Source: Undaria pinnatifida
Lineage: Eukaryota; Sar; Phaeophyceae; Laminariales; Alariaceae
Assembly (NCBI GenBank): GCA_012845835.1
Contig: JABAKD010000008.1
Coordinates: forward strand, 487,558-551,557
Reading direction: 5' to 3'
DNA length: 64,000 bases
Position numbers and translations under genes: made by a program. Numbering within the stretch: the first letter of the stretch is position 1; the number at the start of each line of letters is the position of its first letter. The notes beneath the pieces are model-generated. The model searched no databases. It had not been told where the DNA came from and saw only the letters and a program-made list of their open reading frames with translations. Shown here piece by piece: positions 12,158 through 24,214 of this stretch.

Positions 12158-12721
12158 TTGCACAAAAACATGAGGCAAATACATGTTGTCCATGCCTGCC
12201 GTAGGGCGGTCTTTGTGGCGCTGCTGCTTTTCGCCCGGGATGGAACTCAGCGTGTGGTCGCTCCTCCTGCCCCTGTCGGAAGGCCGGCAGAGAAGCAGAG
12301 TCGAGCGGATGCAGGCAAGCCAGGACCTCCATCCCAGGCCGACAAGAGACACAAGAGAATGGAGACGAAACGGCATGATAGCCGGTGGAAACGGTGGTCG
12401 GGGGTTGGAGGAGCAGAGCAGGGTAACTCCGCCAGGGGCAACAGCAGTGCTGGGCTTAGCGCTGTGTCAGGCGCTTCTTCGGCGGCGGGTGCTAAGCGGC
12501 GGAACCAGCACTGCCGTTCGTGCGGGCACAAGATGCGAGTCGGAGCCTTCAAACGTCACCACAACCAGTTCTTGTCATCTCCAGGTCCCATTTGCACTAT
12601 GCCTGAGAGTCGACGCCGCGTCAAAGTCAACCCGATTGCCACGAGGCCCATCCGGATGTTCGGTAGCGAGTGTCACTGCGTCGGGGATGATGCTTACCCG
12701 GGGGGGTGCAGCTCGAAGTAG
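12158..12721 (+). CDS. hypothetical protein, 187 aa, with possible zinc-binding motif
   Basis: An ATG-initiated plus-strand frame whose first 22 codons are hydrophobic (an FVALLLFA core), followed by a basic, Ser/Gly/Ala-rich middle. Near residues 115-135 it reads HCRSCGHKMRVGAFKRHH, a C-x2-C...H-H spacing that could bind zinc, as in DNA-binding or transposase-associated fingers. No family was recognised. Long antisense and alternative frames overlap (12183-12866 on plus, 12247-12552 on minus), so the frame choice rests only on the Cys/His motif. An 84-bp tandem duplication lies just upstream. It could be an exon of a larger gene or part of a decayed transposon. Confidence 0.3.
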   Translation: MHKNMRQIHVVHACRRAVFVALLLFARDGTQRVVAPPAPVGRPAEKQSRADAGKPGPPSQADKRHKRMETKRHDSRWKRWSGVGGAEQGNSARGNSSAGLSAVSGASSAAGAKRRNQHCRSCGHKMRVGAFKRHHNQFLSSPGPICTMPESRRRVKVNPIATRPIRMFGSECHCVGDDAYPGGCSSK

Positions 12722-13294
12722 GTGGACCATAAGTCTACGTCAAGGAAAGGGTTCGAGTTTGTTAGCGAGAGCACGTACCTCGAGGACATGGTTGTCTCGG
12801 GCAGCTCATTATTGTACCCACAGGGTAGGCGCGTTGTGCAGGCATGCGTTTATGGATGTAGCTTGAGGGAGCATAATCTCGGTTGTACTCGGGGCTCTAG
12901 TCTACTTTTTTTGTATTCTTGAAAGAACAAATACATTGACACAGATTTTATTTTCGTTCGGTCTTGGCTCTCCTCTTGGCCACTGTATTCCACGTCGATC
13001 GTTCTACGTGGCATCCCATGGGGTAGACGACATCAAGCGCTTCAATCCGATACCTGTTTGCCGACGTACTCCCATTTGATCAATAGTTATGCAACATTTA
13101 CTGCCTGTAGTTGTGATATTTTACACGTACGTGCCGTTGACCAAAAAATTCGGCCAAAAAACAATTTTCGCGCTGCGCGCGAAAATAATTTAACTATCGG
13201 GCCAGGTAAGACCATGGGGGTCGAGCCGGAAAGTCTGTGCTATCCCATATGTCCAGTTGGAACATGTTCTATTGTAGGAAGCAAGGCAGCCCAT

Positions 13295-13840
13295 CTACCG
13301 GCTGCTCCAAATGCCTAGCGAAGTTAAAGGAAGGCAGACGCCTACGTTTTCCGTCGCACGCCGGGCATATGCAAGCCACCGGGGTGTGGCCATAAATCGT
13401 GTCCCCTTCAATACTGCGCAATGTTTCAGATGGTTCTCACCGACGAGGTTGTAGGCATGCAGTCCCGAGGCGACGCGGTTAGGTAGGCACACGTCGGGCC
13501 GGTCGGACAGCTCGGCGAACTGTGGCAGCAAGTCTATCCTGGCGTCTGAGAAGTTGTACGATCGCTGTGAGTTTTCCCCTTTACTACCGTCCTGAGTGAA
13601 CATTTCCAGGTCTTCCTCGGGCAGTACACGCTCCGGCAGTACAAGCTGCCAGGTGGTGAAGAGGCGTTTAGAGAAAATCATTCGTGCAGTTGGGTTTCTT
13701 GTCGAGCAATTTAGCGTCGGGCGTCACGAGGATGCCTGCGTGCAGAGCATAGTCCCTGCCGCAGTCGTTATGTGAGCCAGCACCAGAAGACGGATTGCTC
13801 GCAAGAGGATATATGGGCGTCGTCAATTTTTCAAAGCGTA
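13295..13840 (-). pseudogene. decayed protein-coding fragment of unknown family, frameshifted
   Basis: Reading the minus strand from about 13835, one frame gives a protein-like stretch (SHNDCGRDYALHAGILVTPD, then AKLLDKKPNC) and stops. The next frame begins at once with IFSKRLFTTWQLVLPE and stays open for about 125 codons (including RIDLLPQFAELS and HAYNLVGENHLKH). The natural composition of both pieces, and the fact that a single frameshift near 13680 joins them, suggest one broken ORF. No domain was recognised; a transposon ORF or a host pseudogene are both possible. A further frame near 13330-13400 gives ACICPACDGKRRRLP, possibly a metal-binding tail. Confidence 0.35.
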
Positions 13841-13954
13841 TTATTTATAAGTCGACCACTTCATTCAGCTAAAGTTAGTACCTAGGGATCGCAAAAGCAG
13901 TCGAAAGGGTGCCATTTGTGCGACAGGGCAGTATATCTCCGCAAGCACAACATA

Positions 13955-14250
13955 CCACTACGGTTACGGTTATGGTTACGGTTACGGTTACGGTTACGGT
14001 TACGGTTACGGTTACGGTTACGGTTACGGTTATGGTTACGGTTACGGTTACGGTTACGGTTAAGGTTACGGTTACGGTTACGGTTAAGGTTACGGTTACG
14101 GTTACGGTTACGGTTACGGTTACGGTTACGGTTACAGTCACGGTTACGGTTACGGTTACGGGTGCAGTTACGGTTACGGTTACGGCTACGGTTACGGTTA
14201 CGGTTACGGTTACGGTTACGGTGACAGTTACGGTGACGGTTACGGTTATG
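13955..14250. repeat. GGTTAC hexamer satellite, ~48 units
   Basis: About 48 uninterrupted hexamers GGTTAC with scattered variants (GGTTAT, GGTTAA, GGTGAC, AGTCAC). All six frames stay open or nearly so (Val-Thr, Leu-Arg, Asn-Arg repeats), so the ORFs of 100-140 codons on both strands are not genes. The unit resembles, but is not, the TTAGGG telomere unit. Confidence 0.97.
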
Positions 14251-15089
14251 GACATTGGCCATAAACCGAGTAGATGAGCACAACTCTCCAGTCGTGGACT
14301 GAACAAGCAATGCGCTAAAGATAGTTGAGGTTGGCCAACAAAATCAACGATGGCCGTCGTAATCAGTCAGTCGAGAAAAAATGTCCATCAAATGCATCCA
14401 CCCGGTCGATTCAGTGTTTCTCCCTTGCACGCTCACCAACCTAGACCTGCAGCAGTATGCCATCGAGAAGTGCTGTGACACATGCTCGTACCGGTTACCA
14501 GTGCGTCCTGCAAAAACGCAAAAGCGGCGCACCGAAGCATGACGGGGGTGGCGGCACCAATCAAAATACTTAGAGCGCGATCGATACGATATCAAGTCAT
14601 TCACCTAGTTGCGTTGACGAAGCGTTGCGGACAAGACATGATCCAATGATTTGTAAGGTCAGCTCAAACAACATGTTTCGCGTGGACGCGCTTCCTGCAC
14701 CTACCTAGGGTTCGATGTGTGTAAGTATTTCACAGAACGGCCGTCGCATTCCACAGACATACTCCGGAGTATATTTCAGCGAAGGACCGCACCCGGTAGG
14801 AAACATTACGGTGACAGCAATACTTAAATACGCGAAAACCTATCGTACAAAGACAAAATAACAAGGAACGTGTTGGACTCATGCTGGGGTATACCTGATA
14901 GGTAGTAACAACACCAATAACGTGAATAACCTTACTAACACACCAATAACCCTAACGTTTGGCGCAGTCCCCCCCCTTGAGGGGCCCTGAAAGGTCTCAG
15001 CTCACCCAACCACAAAAGTTCAAACACGTTGAAAAATATGAAAGTGCTTTCGTCGTCAGCAATCCCATGGCCTAGGTATACAGCACATT
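14251..15089. other. intergenic; small unassigned ORF at 14381-14542
   Basis: A 53-codon plus-strand ORF from ATG 14381 to TGA 14542 contains DLQQYAIEKCCDTCSYRLPV, which looks protein-like with paired cysteines, but it matches nothing I know. It may be another part of the relic at 13295-13840 or chance. Nothing else was recognised. Confidence 0.2.
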
Positions 15090-15138
15090 AATCAACAAAC
15101 CAACAAATCAACAAATCAACACATCAACAAATCAACAC
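15090..15138. repeat. 9-bp repeat (AATCAACAA)
   Basis: Six units of AATCAACAA with C/T variants. No coding role. Confidence 0.85.
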
Positions 15139-16687
15139 TATAACATTAGCATTGGCATCAATGTCGCTAAGCAAGAATGGCCTTCCGACGATGTTTTTAA
15201 TACTAATATGTTAAAGACCCCTTCATTCAGTAAGCGCGTTGGCCAAAACTCGCTCCCCATAGCGTAGCCCGCATCGTTGGGCGTGGAGAACCAGCAACAA
15301 CGAGTGCTGTTATATGTCCCACTAGTACTAGTAGTAGATGTAGAACCGACCATTCCTAGTTGGAATAAAATACCCTGGGCCTACTCTTCGAGCCGTTTGT
15401 GAGCTTTCTCGCGTACGGTCATTGAGAAATCTCACGGATATCCCTACTAGCCTTGGCCTCGAGGTCCTCCGCTATACGTAAGGAATGGTTCACTGCGGTA
15501 GTAGCGGTACTTGCGGCATCACCTGTGGTTTGGGTAGTGAGATGGATCGTGTTGCCAAAGGTCGCAGTAGCCTCGATGTCTGGCGCCTCCGCGGGGTCGA
15601 TGGCCTGGGGGCAGCCGTTAGTCTGCTGTTGCACACGTGGTGCTGCAGGCGGTGAGGGGAGAAAAGCAGTCTACGGTAGGAATGACCACCATGTTGTTAG
15701 AAAACGTCGCAGGCACATCCTTTCTACATGGCACATTGTTTCGGCGAGGCTCCCAGCGAAAAAAAACAGATCTATATTAACTTCGATAGAACACGAAAGT
15801 GCAAGTACAACCCGAAGACCAATCCCATGGCCTACTAATACGTGCATATATAGCGAGTACTGTAACATGGGTAAGGTTTTTTCTTATTCCGGCGATATTC
15901 AGCAGTTCCTTGCTTCAAGAACCCCATCAGGCAGAAGTGGTTCATCACAAAAAGCTATACTCCTACCGTGGCGCGAGGATGAAGTTAAGCTAAGATAAAG
16001 TTAAGGCATACAACGCGCAACCTCGATACACATCCTCGTTTATATTCCATGACACGCAATGCCTTACTCATTGGATGCACGGCGTCTCACGTCTAGACAA
16101 GATGGACCTGGCGATAACGATCGCATAGAGAGCGCAGGGGGCATGCCTTTGTAATGTAATGTCAGCGCTTTTTGAAGAATTGCTAAAACGCATTCCTTGG
16201 CACGATGTCCGACGACTCACTGCTAAAAATATTTTTGACACAACGTCTGACGATTGAGGGCACACATAGAAACAGCAACAGTGTTCGTCGAAATTACGCC
16301 GGGGGTAATTGCAGTAGATCTGTTTTCGCGCCAAACCAAGAATCAGAGCATCGTGACGTACGGCATGACGTTGTTGTCAAAGAGATCGCAAGGACAGTGG
16401 CTTCTAAATCGTTCGTGTGGCGCCCTCCATGAAAACCGTAAAACCTTCGTCCGTCGACATTAATTGGAATCCGAACACTTGCTTGGAGACCAAACCGCTG
16501 TTTTCGCGAGCGACCCATCGCATTTGAAGACGTTTTATTTATGGAAAGTTTGACATGTGGGTTTTTTAAGAGCATGTTGTAACGCCAGCCAGCGTGAGAG
16601 CACAGCATGTCGTAACACGAGTTGTGCTACGATAAAGGTTAAAATTTTTCTTTTTTTCCCAAATGTTATGTGGATGAAGGGCGCCCC
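15139..16687. other. intergenic, no gene recognised
   Basis: Several 60-180 codon open frames exist on both strands (for example 15453-15998 plus and 16294-16608 minus, the latter with a VRIPINVDGRRFYGFHGG stretch), but none shows a recognisable domain or convincing exon borders. Confidence 0.3.
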
Positions 16688-16721
16688 TAACCTATTAACC
16701 TATTAACCTATTAACCTATTG
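16688..16721. repeat. 9-bp repeat (ACCTATTAA), 4 units
   Basis: Four head-to-tail units of ACCTATTAA. Confidence 0.9.
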
Positions 16722-17518
16722 ACTACGTCGCCAGAATGTGTGATTACTTCATACAATTATTGTTTAGCCATGTAATATGAATATGTTTTTAAAGCCTAGG
16801 CCATGAGTTTGGTCGAGAGGTTGTCCTTGGATTTTGCTCAACATAACAGTTTGGATCAAGGGGTACTGGTATAGAGCTCCTCAAGTCATCAATAAACATC
16901 AGAAACTGAAAGGCGATGTCGATTATATCACCTTCACCGTGGCATGTGCACCTCACAGACGTAACGCCGTCACAACCTAGGTCGCGCGCCCAACACCAGT
17001 GACAGCGAGCAATCGGACGTTTCGTGCACGGTATTTTTGCCGACGGGTTGACTTAGATTTTAAGATTGGATGCATCACGTCGCGCCGAGCCTTTAATGTT
17101 CATTGGCGAGTGTTTTCCTGATGTAGCGGCGTTGGGGCCTCGAATTCGCGTCTAAATGGTCACACGAGACACGACGATCGTTTTCGCATGTCACCGCAAT
17201 AGGATGATTTGTAGCGTCACACGCGATGGTCAAATTACGTGTCTCACGCCGAGTGGTTATGATAATTGCACGTCTTGCCGTATTACCACTGGCCTGCCGC
17301 TCAGATCAACGTATGACTAGCACTTCAAGCTTTGAATCTCCCGTGCGGCGTAGACGAGGCGATTCCTACCTGAAAAAGAACGCCGTGCCTGACGGATGTT
17401 ACCGCGTCCCCTTGTATCCACTGTCCTTCTGGTGTGATTGAGTCTAGACGTTCTTGTGCGAGCTTGTCCTGACATGGTCACAAGCAATACAGAGCGCACA
17501 TAGGGATTCCACAAGGAC
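16722..17518. other. intergenic, nothing recognised
   Basis: Mixed-composition sequence with no exon, RNA gene or transposon end that I can support. Confidence 0.3.
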
Positions 17519-17556
17519 TTAACCCTAACCCTAACCCTAACCCTAACCCTAACCCA
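17519..17556. repeat. interstitial telomeric repeat (CCCTAA)6
   Basis: Six perfect CCCTAA units with non-repeat sequence on both sides. The tract is perfect, unlike the one at 10094, so it may be younger. It implies TTAGGG telomeres in this organism. Confidence 0.9.
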
Positions 17557-17998
17557 AAGTCAATTATCACAGCGTTAGACACAAACAGCAGGTATTTACT
17601 TGGTAAGGGAAGACGGCCAAGGAATAGAAAACAAAGCAACCCGAGAGCCATAACCCACAGTCTGATATACATCGTCTAACCCTGCCGAGTGGTTCCTATT
17701 AATAGGCATACGACAGCACCGGACGCAGGTCCGTGCGAAATATTTTGGCAACATGGACACGTCACACGAAAACCACAGCGACACTGGCACCACTGCCGTG
17801 AAGAATGGGCCTTCGGGAAACCAGAGTAGGGTTATGGTATCAGAGGCGTGCTTACCGTGATACGGTGGGAGCGCACCTGACGTTACTTAGGCGTACTGGT
17901 TGACACTGCACTTTAGTGTATCCGACCTAACACATGGTTCGTTCAACCTCGTGGGTTAATGTAGGTATAATCCGAAGAATAGACTACAGCTAAAACGT

Positions 17999-18071
17999 GA
18001 TGCGATGTCGTGCAATGTCGCGCAATGTCGTGCAACGTCGTGCAATGCCGTGCAATGTGGTGTGGTGCAAT
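17999..18071. repeat. 10-bp repeat (TGTCGTGCAA)
   Basis: About six units of TGTCGTGCAA with single-base variants, ending in GGTGTGGTGCAATGG. Confidence 0.85.
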
Positions 18072-19214
18072 GGCTAGTTTCTCAATGGAAGAGTGGCGTC
18101 AGTCGAAGTAGTTCGGGCCAAACAGCAGTGCTGCCCGTACTGTATCTATTGTGCTTAATGGAGTGTAAGGTTTAAGTATCCCATGAGGCTGTACCTGGTA
18201 CTGCATAGGTGCCTGCCACAGCGGTGTTGGTGATATATTTCTAAATGATATTGAATGCTCTCTACTGGTACGTACTGGTAGGCATTTTTTCGATAAAATG
18301 GTTTACTCGTATAGCCTGGTACGTATGCCACATGCCGGAATGTGCTCTCAAGTCTTGCAGAAATAATTGGATTATTATACGGATAACCCGGTTGGTCTCC
18401 AGCGAACGATGTGTAACTCAAACTGCAGGTATGTTCGTTCACCACCTCAACCAATGTATCGAAACTCACCGATGGAGATGGAGGTATTATCGCCACACCT
18501 TCCTTGTAACTGCAGAAAACCCAGCTGCAGAACACCATCTTAGTCGTAGACAGCCTCATCGTTCCACCCGAGCGCCCCCTTCGCGAAGTCAGTGCGAATA
18601 CAATTACAGAACTCTTAACAAGCCATCGGCGTCCAGATACCCAAGCAGGCGATGAGGAACACCATAATTCCGGGAGTCGTAAAACTGGTATTATGAGTCT
18701 TTTATCACGGTTGTGGCACGCCTCTGTAAGCCGCGCCCCCCCCACACTTAGTAACAAACCCAGCCTGAGTTGGTGCGTTTCTTTCTTTTAGGTCGTCTGT
18801 ACTGTATGTATGGCTGAACTAAATACGGCACGGAAAAGTGCATACGCGTTTCTACCGTCCTCGGTCAGTGAGCAAAATATCCAGATTCACTGAATATGTA
18901 CGCGCGAGAAGAAGCGTAGAAATCACCGCCCATGTAAGCGTGGGGTAGGAGGATGGGCCTGGTCCCTTGAACTTTAATAGTTGACGACAATAGCCACTAG
19001 ATTGGAGCCTCCGCCTCCACCTCCAGCGTAAAACAACGCGTCGTGTTACCGATGCTATGCAAAGACGAACTCGGGCCATTTGCTCAGTAGATACTGCAAT
19101 ACAGAACACCTAAAATGAAACAGGGAAAGAAACACAACCTCGTATATATTAGCTGGAGTATGATAAATCCGGGATGCCTTATACTGAAGTTCAAGTAGCA
19201 CGCGTCCTCGCTAA
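18072..19214. other. intergenic; possible minus-strand exon unproven
   Basis: A 200-codon minus-strand frame (18155-18757) includes VAIIPPSPS next to a donor-like GTGAGT, but it has no recognisable domain and a 136-codon plus-strand frame overlaps it. I leave it unassigned. Confidence 0.25.
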
Positions 19215-20480
19215 CCAACCGATTGGGGCTTGCATCTGCCTCACGTCGAATTCACTTACAGCCTGGCGCCCAACGAGGTCCATGTGGGCAGACTTCCACG
19301 CCTTCCACTGACGGTTTTCGAACGCACCGGCGTCGTCGGACATCGGAATCTGGCCCACGACCACCTGGCCTATTGCGACTTAGCCACAGACTGGCAACAG
19401 CGCGCAAACGACGTTGTTCGCGCACACCATGCCCTCACCAATTCTCGGGTTAACCGCCGAAACTCTACCCTCGCCGACGCGCTGCGTCCGGCACCTAAAT
19501 CCGCTGTGAGTGGTTGTGCATTTCTGCTTCCACCATCCGCCAGGGTGTGGAGTCGAACACGGACGCCAAGGTACTCGAGGCATCGACTCGCGTTTAACTG
19601 GATGGGCCATTATAAGGCCCTGGAAGTCGATCCCTGCTCCGCCGCCGAGACCCCGGAGGGCTCGCCACTCGTGGCAGCCTCCTCTATTTGGACATCGCTT
19701 CCGACCTGCCCGGCTCGGATGCTCGTCGGCGCGTGGCGATTGAATGTTGCAAGCCCTGTGGAAACCCCCACGACAGCAGCGACATGCCCAAATACCTACC
19801 GGCGGGGCTGACGCAGCATGTGCTCAATATTTTTTCCAAAAAGTCCCTTCGCACCACGTCACTCTAGACGACGTTTCGGCTCCCCTCCAACGACTAGAGG
19901 TGGGGAAGATCGCCGGCCACCAGTCGGTCCGACAACGGGGTGGCGTGATCGTGATACTATACAAAACGCATTGGGTTGGGCTCTCGGGACCATCCTGTGA
20001 GCAACAGAATGGATCTCCCCCTCTCTCACTCCGATATTTTGCGGTAGTCGGCTGGCAATCCGGACCAACACCACCCAACCAACCGCCTCAACCACCGGAT
20101 GCGGATTGGGGCGGCACAGCGTGAGCTCTCCCGCAACAACGGGGGGCGTTTTCTACCCCCGGGCCACGCTTGTGTCCCACTCGCAGAGTAGCTCCGTCGC
20201 TACCGTGACACGATGTTCCCCAAGGAAGCCCACTTTAGGTACAAGGTAGACCGTGGCTTGTGATGGCTTCAAACAATCAGCGCGAGTACAACAGAAGACA
20301 AGGCATATTTAGTCCGAATTTTGAACTACCCGTGGCCGAAGAAACTTCCTCTCCCTCCGGCGCGCTACACGACTTCGATAAGGGGCATACGAGGCTCTCG
20401 GTGACTGCAGGTCCACATCGCCAGCGCGTTTTGTCGGGGGATCCAAGTCAACTTAGATTAATCTCGAGGCGCATCCATGG
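19215..20480 (+). pseudogene. Ty3/Gypsy retrotransposon pol, 3' end with chromodomain-like segment
   Basis: Plus-strand remnant of the integrase C-terminus and tail of a Ty3/Gypsy (chromovirus-like) polyprotein. The main frame (19230-19811) begins LHLPHVEFTYS and NEVHVGRLPRLPLTVF, then DHLAYCDLATD and VNRRNSTLADALRP, typical of the region after the integrase core. After a frameshift near 19700, the frame 19744-20124 carries RLEVGKIAGHQSVRQRGGV followed by an ILYKTHWVGL segment, a chromodomain-like module. Further fragments in shifting frames (ELSRNNGGRFLPPG, KLPLPPARYTTS) run to about 20480 with in-frame stops. Reverse transcriptase, RNase H and the integrase catalytic core are missing, as are visible LTRs, so this is a dead 5'-truncated copy. 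Confidence 0.8.
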
Positions 20481-22879
20481 CCAGTTGACTTTCAAGCCAC
20501 CGCCGCTCCTCGATAGTTTTCAATTTTTTCTGGCGTATGAGCTTTGGAATTATTTCCCCTGGGGTAGTTGTGGCGCTGGATACGTTTGGACTGCGTTTGG
20601 GGCGTTTCTTATCATTTCTTTTAGCCCTGCCGACCTCGCCGCTCACTGCGGGACTAGGGTCTGGGTAATCCAGTCGGTATTTGAGGCACAGGACCGTCGG
20701 GTTTTTTTGTTAGTTCAAACTCCGCCTTGCCGTCGCCCTCTTCAGCCCCGAGCGGGGGGCGTGATCAGGGTACCCTGTCCACTCATACCGTGGCACAGGA
20801 CTTAACGTGGCACAGAGCTGTTAGTTCCGCTGTTGTTTTGTGTTGCCTGGACATTTTTTCAACTAGACACTTCGCCCCCTCGAAAAGCTGTACGTAGTGT
20901 CACCTTCCATTTCATGCGTTTGTTGTTTTCTCATCCCCCCTCCCCCGCCATACCGGTGGTCCGCGGGAGGGTTTTGGCATGGTTTTCCTTGTCTTAACGC
21001 CGCCTGTACTCCCGATCAATTTGACTTTCTTCGACTCGCCCTTCTCACCACACGGTACACTGGAGGCTTCCGACGATGGTTTGCCCTGTCATATCGCCTT
21101 TTTCGGTGGTTTCTTTTGCAATAGTGCCTTTTTCGTCTCGCCCCTCCGCCACACCGGCGGCACGCGGCAGGTTTTTGATGGGCGGTTTGCCTTATCGTAG
21201 GTCGTGCGTTTCCTTCAACTGCTAACCTTCGCGTTTTCCTGGCTTCATACGTAGCCAGGCCGTTTAAAAGTGTGGGAATGGATTTTGAGGAGACGCATCT
21301 TCGACTCATGGTCTAGTTCGTAGAACAAGATTTTCTCCAAATCTCCCATATTTCTGCAGAATATGCGGCTCATCAGGGTGGGCTAGTGTTAAGGTACAGC
21401 CCAGAAAGGCCGGTAGTTACCTCAACGTAAAAGGAAGCTTTTGTATTGGATAGGATGGTGTATTTTATTCGGGACGATCATAAATGAAACCAACAGAGCC
21501 CACCCAGCCAAATGTTGTCCGGGCTCTGGAACTGATAATAATACAGCTGCTTCTCTACCACGTCTTCGGAGGCTAACAAACAAGTAATCACCAAGGACTA
21601 GCTTAGATAACAGACAAACCTGCCAGGGGATACTCTGTGTCTCAGCCCAATCGCTTTACACGAGTATGATTTCGGAACTTCTTCGTATCTTCTGAATGTT
21701 TCTTACCAAGGGCTTTCGTGGTATCTTGGATTATTTGTCTTTCAGCTGTTCGTAACGGTGTTGTTGTTTTGTGTCTTACCCTCCATTGCCCGACATGAGG
21801 TCTGTCGATTGTCACGCTGTTTCTATTCCTTGTTGTTCGTTAAAATTGAACTCGGAGCCTACGACTTTGCTGCTGTTGCATACATGAGAGTAGTATGCAG
21901 AGCACGATCATCAGGGTTTTTTTGTGCCTCAAGTATGTTTTCTTCTGTTAGAACCTACTTGCTTCGGTGTGACGCCACTGCCATGGGAGCAAAGGTGCCA
22001 CATATTCTCCAACACCAGGTATGTGATGCTATACATGGGGGTAGTACGAAGATTTCGATCCTCAGGATTTCGTGGTGTCTATCGTGCATATATATGTTTC
22101 TCGTTTACGGCCAGTGGTAACGACTAGAAAACAAGTCTGATTAGAAAAAATACAATCCAATTTGGATTTGGTTTCGCGAACAAAACTGATTTTGCGGCCT
22201 ATCGAGGAAAGGGCGAATTGTTTTTCAAATATGTCGGGAGTCGGAACAACGCAGCAAGTCACACGACACCCTGCTGACGAACACCGACGAGACCGACAAG
22301 AGCGACGGCTTGCGTCATCGCGTGCGTGCCGCCACCAGCCTCTTCTTTCTGCAGCCCAGGCTAGGAGGCCCCCACCCTCAGAGTATCTTGGGTGGACGGA
22401 AGGAGCCTCAATACGCTGCGCGCCAGGCAGCGACGGCGATGAAACCATGAAACTCTTGAGCAAATACTCGTGTTTTTGGCTCGTTGGGTCGGTTTGCGCG
22501 CGGCTTAGCCGAGCGAGCTGGTTGGAAAAGTGCGATCGCGGCCGCCATAATACTTTTCGAGGCGCCACCGCCGGGGTACGATGTTCTATGGGCTGGAAGC
22601 GTTGGCGCGGTTTTTGCCTCGGTTGCCGCTCGCGGGGATTCGCGTTTTATCGTCTCGATTGTGGTCGTCGACGCGGCCAAAATCCCGCCAAGCTGCCCCC
22701 GGTGTTTTGTTCGACCGTGAGCATGCCACGTCAAGGTGGGCCAACTCCCAAGTTTGATTTGGGTTCCGCCCAACTTAAGTATTCCATTACTTTTCACACA
22801 TTCGCAGCTCCAAGTTATCCGCCCCCCCCCTCCCCTTTTGTTTTCTCCCGCCCCCTCTAGTTCAAGCACCCCACCTAAT
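20481..22879. other. intergenic; degenerate repeat at 21030-21190, no gene recognised
   Basis: Around 21030-21190 two degenerate ~90-bp units repeat (TTCGACTCGCCCTTCTC versus TTCGTCTCGCCCCTCCGC, each followed by a GGTTTGCC word). A 232-codon plus-strand frame (22162-22860) containing MSGVGTTQQVTRHPADEHRR is arginine-rich with no known domain and runs into the DR1 repeat. I do not call a gene. Confidence 0.3.
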
Positions 22880-23470
22880 AACGAACTATGCCAGAGTAAT
22901 AAACACTACCAGGCAGTTGATATCACCTCGTTATATGTTTCTAGCCATCCATGCCGTAGCTCCTATTCCCCCCGCCCCGCCCCCCCCTCCCCCCAAACGT
23001 CCCCTCTTTCCCCAGCACCCAAACCATCGCCTAGACCTAACACCACGTGTATAGCAAGTCCCTACATCTCTGCGACCTAACGTTGTTGGAAATCCCCTTC
23101 CCCCCCCCCCAGACCCCCCCCTTCCTCGACCTCCCCCCCCAACCCTTCGAACACTCCGCCCGCTCCTCACTGGTTGTTCGACTTACAACATACACTTGAT
23201 AAACTGATACATTTCCTTCCACACACAGCTGTCAGATTTTGTCCCCCTCAAAAACGGGTTTTATAGCTTCCGCGCACAGACTGACCAACATCACCCTGCT
23301 GACCCTGATAGCTACACTGTAGTTGCAAGGGGAGTCGCCGACCTATATACAACCCGTAATACGCGCGATCGGAGTATCACACACAGCTTGCAAAGATGAG
23401 CTTCGACGAAATCTTCGTTCTCACAACTGGAGTGTATTTGTATTTAAATAATAGTTCCGGGTGAATACGC
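22880..23470 (+). repeat. DR1 dispersed repeat, copy B
   Basis: Forward copy with the outer part (GCCAGAGTAATAAACACTAC, AGCCATCCATGCC), the C-rich interior, and the conserved end (TGTCAGATTTTGTCCCCCTC, GGGGAGTCGCCGACCTATAT, CTTGCAAAGATGAGCTTCGA, TGGAGTGTATTTG). It is the mirror of copy A and includes the part missing there. There is no ORF of note apart from proline runs from the C-tracts. Confidence 0.85.
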
Positions 23471-24214
23471 ATGTGGAATAGTAATATGTGTGCATCTTTA
23501 CATTTGAGACACATCTAAAATTCCGCGTATGTATGCCGATATGAAGGTATTTGGCGCCTTAAATTCTATATCGCGACTTTATTTGTGCGGGCACTTTTGT
23601 GCTGTCTAAAACTGAATATGGCGTTTTCCCCACACGCATTAAGGGTCCAAAACTCGAGACGAGGAGAAGCAAGGCTACTTTCCCCGTCCCGTCCGAGACC
23701 CAGAGCAGCGTAGGGCACCAGCTGCCAGGGGTGTGAGACGAGGCATGCACAACATGCGCCTGAGAACGTTGCCTGCATCAACAACTGCCCGCCACAGTAT
23801 AACGCGTGGAAGTCGCGATGGGTCGTGCTTTGAGTGCTTCGGGTTGCTTTATGTGGATACGGTTGGGGTAGCTTGGGGATATGCACACAATCTGAAAGCG
23901 ATCGATGCCGAGGAACAAACACGGGCAAGGGGGTTGACACAACTGAGAAATATCTGACTGCTCTGAATCCTGGATACGTAAATTAATTGCTCTAATTCGT
24001 AATTTTATACTCCGGAGTATTACGTTTGGTGCTGTTCAAGTGTTTCGCATCCTCATTTTGAGCAGGCTCGCTCTACACGTCAACCTGATATAAGCTCAAA
24101 AATCGTTTTTTGGTGCGACTTATTGCGCAAATAACTGGTCAAATTGGGACCGCGAAAACTAGTGCGATCGTAGTTTGGCTTTGACCCAATAGGCGGATGA
24201 AATCGGGATTTTTT

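Noticed and set aside
13955-14250. Possible CRISPR-like array
   Set aside because: Contiguous hexamers with no spacers, in a eukaryotic genome.
13875-14310. Four overlapping ORFs of 100-143 codons on both strands
   Set aside because: They are translations of the GGTTAC hexamer array (Val-Thr, Asn-Arg, Leu-Arg repeats).
22162-22860. 232-codon plus-strand ORF
   Set aside because: Arg-rich, no domain, overlapped by minus-strand frames of similar length, and its end runs towards the C-tract of a DR1 copy.
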